This document shows, one piece after another, positions 8,059-15,832 of a stretch of DNA of 64,000 bases. Location of the stretch: positions 137,063 to 201,062 of the forward strand of contig CAKOXW010000003.1 in assembly GCA_934130375.1 (NCBI GenBank). The letters are read 5' to 3'. The position numbers and the translations under genes are program-made. Source of the stretch: an uncultured Bacilli bacterium. Its GTDB lineage: Bacteria > Bacillota_I > Bacilli_A > RF39 > UBA660. The notes beneath the pieces were generated by a model. That model searched no databases. It worked only from the letters and a program-made list of their open reading frames with translations, and was not told the DNA's origin. Positions within the stretch are counted from its first letter, which is position 1. Each line of letters starts with the position of its first letter.

Positions 8059-8685
8059 ATGGAGATGAATAAAGTTTTAAAAAATATATCTGTAATTTTA
8101 GAGTGTTCTTTTATTGGTTCAGTTATTTTATATGTATATAATTTTTATACAGCAAGTAAAAAATATGAAATATTACCGGTAGCAGTTAAGACTAGATTAA
8201 ATATATTTGTAATTATTGCTGTTGTATCAGTAATATTGTTTCTAATACTAAAATATGTTTTATACATTAGAAATAAAACTGTAAATGAAGAATATAGGGA
8301 GCCAGTTACAATTGAAGAAAAAAGAGAAATTGCTTATAAAAATTTAGAGGCACCTGTTAGTGAAAGAGTATTTATTTATAAAGATGAGTATGAGGTTCCA
8401 AAAGAAAGAAGAATGCTTTGTCCAAATTGTAATAAAGTAATTGATAAAAATGCATATATATGTGTTAAATGTGGTTATTTACTTAAAAAGATTGAACCAA
8501 AAGTTGTTGAAAAAGTAGTAGAAAAGGTTGTTGAAAAGCCTGTTCAAAAGAAAGAAAAGAAATTAAATTCTTATGATTATGATAGATTTATTAATTTATT
8601 AATTACACTTGGTTTAATAGTTGGAATTATAATATGTGCAACTATGATAGTAAACCTTGCAATGGAAAGAGGAATTATTGGATAA
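8059..8685 (+). CDS. Membrane protein with a cytosolic zinc ribbon and VEK repeats (208 aa)
   Basis: Two N-terminal hydrophobic helices (about residues 8-28 and 48-72) are followed by a soluble segment with a zinc ribbon, CPNCNKVIDKNAYICVKCG (four Cys as two CxxC pairs). A short repetitive linker rich in Val-Glu-Lys (KVVEKVVEKVVEKPV) precedes a third helix near the C-terminus (about 180-203). Zinc-ribbon membrane proteins of this kind are common and mostly uncharacterised. The start is the ATG at 8059, eight bases after GAGGGGG; the ORF extension to 8020 overlaps the promoter. A terminator overlaps the stop codon, so it is probably a single-gene transcript. Confidence 0.65.
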   Translation: MEMNKVLKNISVILECSFIGSVILYVYNFYTASKKYEILPVAVKTRLNIFVIIAVVSVILFLILKYVLYIRNKTVNEEYREPVTIEEKREIAYKNLEAPVSERVFIYKDEYEVPKERRMLCPNCNKVIDKNAYICVKCGYLLKKIEPKVVEKVVEKVVEKPVQKKEKKLNSYDYDRFINLLITLGLIVGIIICATMIVNLAMERGIIG

Positions 8686-8708
8686 GTCAAATTTATATTT
8701 GACTTTTT
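8684..8708 (+). terminator. Intrinsic terminator after the zinc-ribbon gene
   Basis: AAGTCAAAT at 8684-8692 pairs with ATTTGACTT at 8697-8705 across a 4-base loop and runs into seven T residues. The stem begins inside the stop codon. Confidence 0.85.
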
Positions 8709-8739
8709 TTGTGATATAATTTTTATATAAGGAGTTTTT

Positions 8740-9915
8740 ATGAAAGATAAAATTACGATTGGCCTATTTAATGATAGTTTTTATCCAATTACTGATGGTG
8801 TTATAAATGTAGTTGATAACTATGCAAGATTATTATCTAAAAGAGCAAATGTTATTGTTTTCGTACCTAGTTATCCAAATAATTATTACGATGATACAAC
8901 ACTACCTTATAAAGTAGTAAGATGTAAATCAATTAAAATACCTTTTTTAGATTATTCATTACCAATGCCAAAATTGGATGTGAAATTTTTAAAAGAGTTA
9001 AAGAAATATAACTTAGATATTGTTCACATTCATTCTCCATTTACAATTGGTGCAACTGGTGTTAAATATGCTAAAAAGCACAATATTCCATGTATTGCAA
9101 CAATGCATTCACAGTTTAAAAAGGATATTATGAGATTTACAAAATCAGAACTAGCAAGTGATAAGTTACTAAAGGAAATAATAAAAGTATTTAATTCATG
9201 TGATGAGTGTTTTGCAGTTAATAAAGAAGTTGCACGTATCTTTTATGAAGATTATCATTGTAAAAGATATCCACTTGTTATGAATAATGCTACTAATATG
9301 AAAAGATTAGATGACTTTAAAAAAGCAAGTAAGTATATAAATAAAAAGCATAATATAAAAAGTAATGAAAATGTATTTTTGTTTGTAGGTAGATTAAATT
9401 TATTAAAAAATATATTATTTATAGTTGATTCACTTGCGGCTTTAAAAGAAAAAAGACCTAAGTTAAAATTTAAGATGCTGTTTGTAGGTAGTGGACAGGA
9501 TGAAGATAAATTAGTAAAACATATAAATAAATTGAAATTAGAAAAAGATATAATTTTATGTGGAAAAATAATGGATAGAACTGAACTAGCATATTATTAC
9601 GCAAGAGCAGATTTATTCTTATTCCCATCAACTTATGATGCTTCTTCTATTGTACAAATAGAGGCTGCTTCTCAAGAAACACCAACAATATTTTTAAAAA
9701 ATACAGCAACCGCATCAACAGTTATAGACAATGTTAATGGTTACATATCAGAAAATTCAACTGGTGCTTTTTCTGATAGGATAATAGATGCTATAGAAGA
9801 TAAAAAGTCATATGAAAAAATATGCAAAAATGCTTATATAGATTTATATAAGACATGGGATGAAACTATAGATAAGGTTTATGATGCTTATATTGATTTA
9901 ATAAATAATAAGTAA
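8740..9915 (+). CDS. GT4-family glycosyltransferase, probably diacylglycerol glucosyltransferase-like
   Basis: The 391-residue protein has the GT-B fold layout of family GT4. The N-terminal domain starts GLFNDSFYPITDGVINVVDNYA, the acceptor-side signature typical of membrane glycolipid synthases that glucosylate diacylglycerol. It is followed by DIVHIHSPFTIG and CIATMHSQF. The C-terminal domain has FVGRLNLLKN, FVGSGQDEDKL and the donor-site EX7E-type region FLFPSTYDASSIVQIEAASQETPTI. The catalytic and donor motifs look intact. In low-GC Gram-positives such enzymes make the glycolipid anchor of lipoteichoic acid or bilayer glycolipids. The exact substrate is inference. The start is the ATG at 8740 behind AAGGAG. 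Confidence 0.82.
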   Translation: MKDKITIGLFNDSFYPITDGVINVVDNYARLLSKRANVIVFVPSYPNNYYDDTTLPYKVVRCKSIKIPFLDYSLPMPKLDVKFLKELKKYNLDIVHIHSPFTIGATGVKYAKKHNIPCIATMHSQFKKDIMRFTKSELASDKLLKEIIKVFNSCDECFAVNKEVARIFYEDYHCKRYPLVMNNATNMKRLDDFKKASKYINKKHNIKSNENVFLFVGRLNLLKNILFIVDSLAALKEKRPKLKFKMLFVGSGQDEDKLVKHINKLKLEKDIILCGKIMDRTELAYYYARADLFLFPSTYDASSIVQIEAASQETPTIFLKNTATASTVIDNVNGYISENSTGAFSDRIIDAIEDKKSYEKICKNAYIDLYKTWDETIDKVYDAYIDLINNK

Positions 9916-9918
9916 TGT

Positions 9919-9948
9919 TTGACTTTTTTCTAATTTTTGTAATATAAT
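9919..9948 (+). promoter_or_regulatory. Sigma-A-type promoter of topA
   Basis: TTGACT at 9919-9924 and TATAAT at 9943-9948 lie 18 bases apart. The leader to the topA start is about 55 bases. Confidence 0.7.
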
Positions 9949-10008
9949 TTAATGGATTTAGAGGAAAAATAAAAGTTTTCGAGAATAATATATATGAGGA
10001 GGATTTTT

Positions 10009-11952
10009 ATGAAGAATTTAGTTATAGTTGAATCACCAAGTAAATCAAAAACAATTGAGAAATATTTAGGTAAAGATTATAAAGTGGTATCAAGTAAAGG
10101 GCATATTAGAGATTTAGCAACAAAAGGAAAATACGGCCTTGGAGTAGATATTGAACATGAATTTAAACCAACTTATGAGATAATTAAAGGAAAAAAGAAA
10201 ATGGTATCAGAACTAAAAAAAGATATAAAAGCATCTGATATGGTCTTTTTAGCAACCGATCCCGATAGAGAAGGAGAAGCAATAAGTTGGCACTTAAAAG
10301 ATGAATTAGGAATAGATGATTCTAAGTATGAAAGAGTAGTATTTAATGAGATTACAAAAGATACTGTAATTAATGCTTTTAAGCATGCTAGAAAAATAGA
10401 TGAAGACTTAGTTCATAGCCAAGAAACAAGAAGAATATTAGATAGGATTATTGGATTTAGATTAAGTAAGTTAATGCAATCTAAAACAGGTGGTAAAAGT
10501 GCTGGTAGAGTGCAATCAGTTGCTGTTAAATTAGTTGTTGATAGAGAAAGAGAAATTGAAGCATTTGTTAAGGAAGAATATTATACAATAACTGCTAAAT
10601 TTAATGATTTTACTGCTGATTTAGAAAAATATAAAGATAAAAAAGTAGAAATGCATAATGAATTAGAAGCAGATGAAATTCTTAAGAAGTTATCTAATGT
10701 ATTTAAGATTGAAGATGTTTCTAAAAAAGATAAGAAAAGACAATCAAAACCACCTTTCATTACAAGTACATTGCAACAAGAAGCAAGTACTAAACTTGGT
10801 TTTACTGCAAAGAAGACTATGTCTTTAGCGCAAAAATTATATGAAGGTGTTGATTTACAAGATGAAACTGTCGGTTTAATTACATACATGAGGACAGATT
10901 CAATTAGACTAAGTGACGAATTTGTTAAATCAGCATATAAATTTATTGAAACAAAATATGGAACTGAATACCTTGGAGTAGTAAAAAAGTCTAAGAAAAC
11001 AGAAAATGTACAAGATGCCCATGAAGCAATACGTCCAACAAGTATTACAAGGACACCTGAGGCAGTAAAGTCATATTTAAGCAATGATGAATTTAAATTA
11101 TATTCTATGATTTATAAAAGGGCTTTGTCGTCTTTGATGAAAGATGCTAAGGAAGAAGTTACTAGTGTTGTGCTTGATAATAATGATTATAAATTTAAAA
11201 CAACAGGTAGTGTAATCAAATTTGATGGTTATCTAAAAGTATATGGTGACTATGAAGATAAAGATATTAAGTTATTACCACCATTTGATAAGTATAAGAC
11301 AAATGTACTTGTTTCAAATGAAATAATAAAAGAGCAACACTTTACTAAACCAAAACCAAGATATACTGAAGCAAAATTGATTAAAGAAATGGAAGATTTA
11401 GGTATTGGTAGGCCTTCTACATATGCAAAAACGATGGAAAATATTGTTGATAGAGGATATGTAAAAGTTGAGGATAAAAAATTTGTTCCTACTGAAATTG
11501 GTTTTGAAGTAACAGATAAATTACAAGAGTATTTTAGTAATTTAATAAATGTAAAGTATACGGCAAATATGGAAAATGATTTAGATAAAATAGCAGATGG
11601 TAAATTAATATGGTATAATTTACTTGATGGATTTTATAAAGGATTTGAACCAATGCTAGAAAATGCATTTGATAAGATGGAAAAAAATAAGCCAGAACAA
11701 ACAGGTGAGGTTTGTCCAAATTGTAATAGTCCATTAGTTGTTAGAACAGGTAAATATGGTAAATTTGTTGCATGTTCTAATTATCCAACTTGCAAATATA
11801 TTAAGAAAGAAGAAAAAGAAGTAGTAGAAGTTGGAACATGTCCAGAATGTGGAAACAAAATTATAGAAAAAAGAACAAAAAAAGGAAAAATATTTTATGG
11901 TTGCTCAAATTATCCAACTTGTAAGTATGCAACTTGGAATAAACCCGAATAA
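10009..11952 (+). CDS. topA: DNA topoisomerase I (type IA)
   Basis: This enzyme relaxes negative supercoils by nicking one strand through a tyrosyl phosphodiester. The 647-residue product starts with the Toprim domain (LVIVESPSKSKTIEKYLG, Glu near the start; FLATDPDREGEAISWHL with the DxD metal site). The central domain carries the active-site Tyr in GLITYMRTDS (Y293), the HEAIRPT motif and GRPSTYAKTM. Two C-terminal zinc-binding repeats each have four Cys (from CPNCN to CSNYPTCKY, and from CPECG to CSNYPTCKY). I start at the ATG at 10009, because the ATG at 9994 begins inside the AGGAGG ribosome-binding site. Confidence 0.97.
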   Translation: MKNLVIVESPSKSKTIEKYLGKDYKVVSSKGHIRDLATKGKYGLGVDIEHEFKPTYEIIKGKKKMVSELKKDIKASDMVFLATDPDREGEAISWHLKDELGIDDSKYERVVFNEITKDTVINAFKHARKIDEDLVHSQETRRILDRIIGFRLSKLMQSKTGGKSAGRVQSVAVKLVVDREREIEAFVKEEYYTITAKFNDFTADLEKYKDKKVEMHNELEADEILKKLSNVFKIEDVSKKDKKRQSKPPFITSTLQQEASTKLGFTAKKTMSLAQKLYEGVDLQDETVGLITYMRTDSIRLSDEFVKSAYKFIETKYGTEYLGVVKKSKKTENVQDAHEAIRPTSITRTPEAVKSYLSNDEFKLYSMIYKRALSSLMKDAKEEVTSVVLDNNDYKFKTTGSVIKFDGYLKVYGDYEDKDIKLLPPFDKYKTNVLVSNEIIKEQHFTKPKPRYTEAKLIKEMEDLGIGRPSTYAKTMENIVDRGYVKVEDKKFVPTEIGFEVTDKLQEYFSNLINVKYTANMENDLDKIADGKLIWYNLLDGFYKGFEPMLENAFDKMEKNKPEQTGEVCPNCNSPLVVRTGKYGKFVACSNYPTCKYIKKEEKEVVEVGTCPECGNKIIEKRTKKGKIFYGCSNYPTCKYATWNKPE

Positions 11953-11955
11953 AAT

Positions 11956-11984
11956 TTGACAAATTTAATGTAAAGTGCTATAAT
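11956..11984 (+). promoter_or_regulatory. Consensus sigma-A promoter of the 138-residue gene
   Basis: TTGACA at 11956-11961 and TATAAT at 11979-11984 are separated by 17 bases. It begins just 4 bp after the topA stop. Confidence 0.85.
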
Positions 11985-12026
11985 AAAGCCAATTTTCAAG
12001 AGAAAAGAAGGAATAGGGGTGCTAAG

Positions 12027-12443
12027 ATGAAAGGATATATTTTTGAATATCAAAATGAAAATGAATTTAAAAAATTAGAAAGATCAGTAAAAAAGTATAA
12101 TATGTTAGCGTACAAGAAACTAACATTTGATTACTATGACGATATGAAGACTGGTAAGTTTTTGGGGAAACTTATATCAACTAATAGTAAAGAAAATACA
12201 AAAACATATGAGTTAACAATTCCAACAGATGATATGTTTGCAAAAGTACATGGTGAAATGGCTTTAATTTATACAGTATACGAAGATAAAAATATAATTT
12301 TATTAGAAACAATTCATCCAGAAGATATATTATCAGAAGGACATAGAACAGAACTTCCAACATATAAAGGAGTTATGATTTCTAAGGCTAATGCTGAAAA
12401 AGATATGTTTAAAATAAATTTATTAAATATGTTACAAAAATAA
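12027..12443 (+). CDS. Conserved-looking cytosolic protein of unknown function (138 aa)
   Basis: I do not recognise this family. The protein is soluble and mixed alpha/beta by composition. It has an N-terminal KGYIFEYQNENEFKKLERSVKKYN segment, a middle KTYELTIPTDDMFAKVHGEMALIYTVYED strand-rich part, and a C-terminal helix rich in Lys and Asn. There is no signal peptide, Cys cluster or nucleotide-binding motif. It has its own consensus promoter and a strong terminator, so it is a single-gene unit with good expression signals (AGGGGTG before the ATG). Confidence 0.65.
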   Translation: MKGYIFEYQNENEFKKLERSVKKYNMLAYKKLTFDYYDDMKTGKFLGKLISTNSKENTKTYELTIPTDDMFAKVHGEMALIYTVYEDKNIILLETIHPEDILSEGHRTELPTYKGVMISKANAEKDMFKINLLNMLQK

Positions 12444-12463
12444 ACGGTTTCGTTTATTTTTTC
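12438..12463 (+). terminator. Intrinsic terminator
   Basis: AAATAAACG at 12438-12446 pairs perfectly with 12451-12459 across GTTT and runs into T residues. The stem overlaps the TAA stop of the 138-residue gene. Confidence 0.88.
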
Positions 12464-12489
12464 TTTAATTTTTGCTATAATCTAAGTAT

Positions 12490-12565
12490 GCCGATGTAGC
12501 TTAGTTGATAGAGCAATTGTTTCGTAATCAATAGGTCGGGGGTTTGAATCCCTTCGTCGGCACCA
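12490..12565 (+). tRNA. tRNA-Thr (anticodon CGT), CCA encoded
   Basis: The full cloverleaf can be folded by eye: 7-bp acceptor stem GCCGATG/CGTCGGC (one T-G pair), 4-bp D stem, anticodon loop TTCGTAA with anticodon CGT, 5-base variable loop, 5-bp T stem, discriminator A and encoded CCA. CGT reads ACG (Thr). G1-C72, C2-G71, G35 and U36 agree with threonine identity. Two oddities: a T-T mismatch closes the anticodon stem (31-39), and the near-universal G19 and C56 are A19 and T56, a compensatory change of the elbow pair. A TGCTATAAT extended -10 box sits at 12473-12481. Confidence 0.93.
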
Positions 12566-12617
12566 CATGCATAGTTAGTTCTTATTGAACATTATATAGA
12601 TAAATGAAGGTGATTTA

Positions 12618-13046
12618 ATGGATAATAATTTAAAAAGAGCAATAATATTAGATAATTATGAACACCCTTATAATAGAGGTTTAGTAACTAATGAAGATTA
12701 TGACAATATTAATGCTAATAATGAATCTTGTATTGATAATTTTGATATGGATATAAAAATTGAAAATAATATAATTAAAGATATGCACTTTGATGGAGAG
12801 GGTTGTGCAATATCTACAAGTGCAACATCAATAATGCTAAGGTTGTTAATTGGTAAGAGTATTGATGATGCTTTAAAAATAATAGATGAGTATGAAAAAA
12901 TGATTGATGAAAAAGAATATGATTCTAATATATTAGAAGAAGCAGTTGTGTATAATGATATTTATAAGCAACCAAGTAGAAAAAAGTGTGCACTTTTATC
13001 ATATGGTTCATTAAAAAAATATTTATTAAGTAGAAAGGATAAGTAA
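12618..13046 (+). CDS. sufU: SufU-type iron-sulfur cluster assembly protein
   Basis: SufU is the zinc-bound partner that accepts sulfur from the cysteine desulfurase SufS in Gram-positive bacteria. The 142-residue product has the family start YEHPYNRG and three Cys plus one Asp at the expected ligand positions: C38 and D40 (ESCIDNF), C63 (GEGCAIS) and C124 (KKCALL). The usual N-P-x-C-G-D loop is altered to NNESCID. No sufBCDS genes are in the window, so the rest of the system must lie elsewhere. The start is the ATG at 12618 behind GAAGGTGAT. It may be co-transcribed with the tRNA, since no terminator lies between them. Confidence 0.85.
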   Translation: MDNNLKRAIILDNYEHPYNRGLVTNEDYDNINANNESCIDNFDMDIKIENNIIKDMHFDGEGCAISTSATSIMLRLLIGKSIDDALKIIDEYEKMIDEKEYDSNILEEAVVYNDIYKQPSRKKCALLSYGSLKKYLLSRKDK

Positions 13047-13059
13047 AAATCCTTTTTTT
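13034..13059 (+). terminator. Intrinsic terminator of sufU
   Basis: AAAGGAT at 13034-13040 pairs with ATCCTTT at 13049-13055 and continues into T residues; the stop codon lies in the loop. Confidence 0.8.
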
Positions 13060-13087
13060 ATTGTATAATATTTTTGTTGGTGATATT

Positions 13088-13351
13088 ATGTTTGACGATT
13101 TATATTCTTATTCTAACTTGCCAACACTTGATTTACATGGTGAAATTGGGTGTGTTGCTAGTATTTTTATAAATGATTTTGTAAAAGATAATATCAAACT
13201 TAAAAATAAATATATTGCAATTGTACATGGTATTGGTACTGGTAAATTAAAAAAAGTTACATTTGATACTCTTAAAAATAATAAAAATGTTTTGGAATAT
13301 AAGCTTTGCATTTTTAATGAAGGTATGACAATTGCAAAATTAAAATTGTAG
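13088..13351 (+). CDS. Small Smr-domain protein (87 aa)
   Basis: Smr domains are nucleic acid-binding and often endonucleolytic; they occur alone or at the end of MutS2. The protein has the two signatures of the fold, LDLHGEIG near the N-terminus and IVHGIGTGKLK in the middle, so it is essentially an isolated Smr domain. There is no MutS domain in front. The start is the ATG at 13088 behind GGTGAT; an upstream TTG at 13061 overlaps a TATAAT at 13063-13068 and is not used. The gene ends 8 bp before recD2, whose ribosome-binding site overlaps this stop, so the pair is an operon. Confidence 0.8.
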   Translation: MFDDLYSYSNLPTLDLHGEIGCVASIFINDFVKDNIKLKNKYIAIVHGIGTGKLKKVTFDTLKNNKNVLEYKLCIFNEGMTIAKLKL

Positions 13352-13359
13352 GGGGTTTT

Positions 13360-15561
13360 ATGGATAATTCATATATTAAAGGATCTGTTAGAGAAATATT
13401 TTATAAAACTGATAAAGGATACATGGTTGGTATTTTTAAGGTTAGAGAAACAAATGATGATGAATTAAAATCTTATTTAAATAGGACAATAACATTTAAT
13501 GGTACTTTTATTGATTTAATTGTTGATTCTGATTATAAATTTTATGGTGAAGTAGTTAACCATCCGAAATATGGAACTCAGTTTAAAGTTAGTTATTATG
13601 AAAAAATGATGCCTGAAGAGAAAAATAGTGTTATATCTTTTTTATCATCTGGAATTTTTCCGAAAGTTGGAATAAAAACTGCTACTAAAATAGTTGAAAA
13701 ACTTGGTGATAATGCTCTTGATCTAATATTAGAAGACTATACTAATTTATTAATAATTCCTTCTATTAAAGAACAAAAAGCGAAGATGATACATGATATT
13801 TTATATAATGAACAACAAAGTTATAAAACTGTAATATTTTTACAAGATTTAGGCTTTTCTATGTCTGAATCTGTAAAGATTTATGAAACATACAAAGAAA
13901 AAACTATTGATATATTAGAAGATAATATGTATGATTTGCTTGATAAAATTAAAGGAATTGGCTTTTTAACTGTTGATAGAATAGCATTAAAGCAAATGGA
14001 TAAAATAGATGAAAGAAGAATTAATGCTGGAATAATATATTCTATGAATGAAGCATGCATGGAAACTGGTAATACGTATTTAACATTTGATGAAATACTA
14101 ATTAAAACAAGTTATATACTTAAAATAAATCTTACTAGTGAAGAACTTGAGTATTATGTTTTAAAACTAAATAAGCTTAATAAAATAGTAATAATTGATA
14201 ATAAGTATATGCTTAAAAATATGTATGATTTAGAGACTTCTATTACAGCAAAGATTGCAAAGTTATCAAGTGCTAAACACTTAGAAATAAAAGGATTGGA
14301 TAGTGTTATAAGTGAGTTAGAAAATGTATTTTTAATTAAATATAATAATGAACAATTAATTGCTATAAAAGCATCTTTAGAAAATAAGTTTACTATTATT
14401 ACAGGTGGTCCTGGTACAGGTAAAACTACTATTATTAAAGGGATAGTAGAGGCATATAAAGAAATAAAGAGAATTGATGAAAACAGATTGTTAGAAGAAA
14501 TGGTTTTACTCGCACCAACAGGAAGAGCAGCAAGAAGAATAACTGAATCTACTGGTTTTAAGGCTATTACTATACATAAATTCTTGAAATGGGATAAAGA
14601 AACTGATACTTTTCAAGTTAATAAAAATAGCAAAAGTCATGCAAAAATGGTTATTATCGATGAATCATCAATGATGGATTTATTTATATTTTCATCCCTT
14701 TTAGATGGACTTTTAGATGATGTTACAATAGTAATGGTTGGAGATTATAACCAACTTCCAAGTGTGTTACCTGGTGAAATATTAAAAGATTTAATAGATA
14801 GTGAAATTGCAAACGTGGTTAGATTAAATGAACTATATAGACAAAAGGAAAATTCGTATATTGTAAATCTTGCTAATGATGTAAAAAATAGTCAAATAAG
14901 TGATAATTTTTATGTAAAAAAAGATGATTATAATTTTATTGAGTGTTCTAAGGAATCTATTGAACCAATCGTGTCAACTTTATGCAAAAAAGCAATTGAA
15001 AAAGGATATAATTATAGTCAAATTCAAGTACTAGTTCCAATGTATAGAGGTGTAAATGGAATTGACAATCTAAATAACAAGTTACAAGAAATTTTTAATC
15101 CAAAAAGTGATAACAAAGATGAATATGAAATAAATGGTGTTGTTTTTAGAGAAGGAGATAAAGTTTTACAAACTAAGAATTTAAATGATTTAGAAATATC
15201 AAATGGTGATATGGGAATTATAGATAGCATTACAAAAACCGATACAGATGTTATTGCAATTATAAATTTTGATGGGATAATAGTTGAATTTCATAAGAAA
15301 AATTTTGAAGATTTGAAACTTGGATATGCTATTAGTATTCATAAAAGTCAGGGTAGTGAATTTGATATAGTAATAATGCCAATTGATTCATCATTTAAAA
15401 GAATGCTATATAGAAATTTGATATACACTGGTATTACAAGAGCAAAGAAATCATTAACATTAGTTGGTGAAAAGGAAGCATTTTTATATGGAATATCCAA
15501 AACTGTTGAAAAAAGACATACTTTGTTATGTGATAATTTAAAAGATAGTATATCATTTTAA
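13360..15561 (+). CDS. recD2: RecD2-type ATP-dependent DNA helicase
   Basis: RecD2 is a 5'-3' superfamily 1 helicase of bacteria that lack RecBC. At 733 residues it has the family length. The N-terminal part carries the OB-like and helix-hairpin-helix segments (PKVGIKTATKIVEKLG; LDKIKGIGFLTVDRIA). Helicase motifs are clear: Walker A GGPGTGKTT, APTGRAARRI (motif Ia), VIIDESSMMD (Walker B), GDYNQLPSV (motif III), LNELYRQ (motif IV), YAISIHKSQGSEFD and YTGITRAKKSLTLVG at the C-terminus. The start is the ATG at 13360 behind AGGGGG. It is downstream of, and likely co-transcribed with, the Smr gene. Confidence 0.93.
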   Translation: MDNSYIKGSVREIFYKTDKGYMVGIFKVRETNDDELKSYLNRTITFNGTFIDLIVDSDYKFYGEVVNHPKYGTQFKVSYYEKMMPEEKNSVISFLSSGIFPKVGIKTATKIVEKLGDNALDLILEDYTNLLIIPSIKEQKAKMIHDILYNEQQSYKTVIFLQDLGFSMSESVKIYETYKEKTIDILEDNMYDLLDKIKGIGFLTVDRIALKQMDKIDERRINAGIIYSMNEACMETGNTYLTFDEILIKTSYILKINLTSEELEYYVLKLNKLNKIVIIDNKYMLKNMYDLETSITAKIAKLSSAKHLEIKGLDSVISELENVFLIKYNNEQLIAIKASLENKFTIITGGPGTGKTTIIKGIVEAYKEIKRIDENRLLEEMVLLAPTGRAARRITESTGFKAITIHKFLKWDKETDTFQVNKNSKSHAKMVIIDESSMMDLFIFSSLLDGLLDDVTIVMVGDYNQLPSVLPGEILKDLIDSEIANVVRLNELYRQKENSYIVNLANDVKNSQISDNFYVKKDDYNFIECSKESIEPIVSTLCKKAIEKGYNYSQIQVLVPMYRGVNGIDNLNNKLQEIFNPKSDNKDEYEINGVVFREGDKVLQTKNLNDLEISNGDMGIIDSITKTDTDVIAIINFDGIIVEFHKKNFEDLKLGYAISIHKSQGSEFDIVIMPIDSSFKRMLYRNLIYTGITRAKKSLTLVGEKEAFLYGISKTVEKRHTLLCDNLKDSISF

Positions 15562-15593
15562 ATGTGGTAAATACTAATATTAGAGGTGATATT

Positions 15594-15737
15594 ATGAAAA
15601 AAACAATGATTGGAATGATGCTTGGTGGTGCCGCTATGTTTGGATACATGAAATACATGGATGGCAGTATTCAAAGAGGTATAAAAAACATGAAACCAAA
15701 ATTTAAATTAATGCTTGAAAATATTAAGGAGAAATAG
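15594..15737 (+). CDS. Small Met-rich membrane-associated protein (47 aa)
   Basis: This short gene has a convincing ribosome-binding site (GAGGTGAT) before the ATG at 15594. The product begins MKKTMIGMMLGGAAMFGYM: two Lys followed by a Gly/Met/Ala-rich hydrophobic stretch that could span or enter the membrane, then a basic amphipathic tail. Nine residues are Met. I do not recognise the family; small YtxH-like or stress peptides have similar layouts. It lies between recD2 and the giant gene and ends in its own terminator. Confidence 0.6.
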   Translation: MKKTMIGMMLGGAAMFGYMKYMDGSIQRGIKNMKPKFKLMLENIKEK

Positions 15738-15757
15738 TGCAAAACTATTTTTTTTTG
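15732..15757 (+). terminator. Intrinsic terminator before the giant gene
   Basis: AAATAGT at 15732-15738 pairs with ACTATTT at 15744-15750 and is followed by T residues. It overlaps the stop codon of the 47-residue gene and isolates the giant gene from the recD2 transcript. Confidence 0.82.
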
Positions 15758-15832
15758 TTGCTCAATATGATATAATTTATATGTATATATAATAAGAATA
15801 TAACAATCATATTTAGCTTTGGAGTTGAGATT

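Noticed and set aside
10581..11084. A 167-codon open frame on the minus strand
   Set aside because: It lies completely inside topA, has no ribosome-binding site, and its composition is that of a reverse shadow.
15748..15793. Sigma-A promoter of the giant gene
   Set aside because: TATAAT boxes exist at 15771 and 15788, but no acceptable -35 hexamer stands at the right distance from either, so I do not list a promoter.
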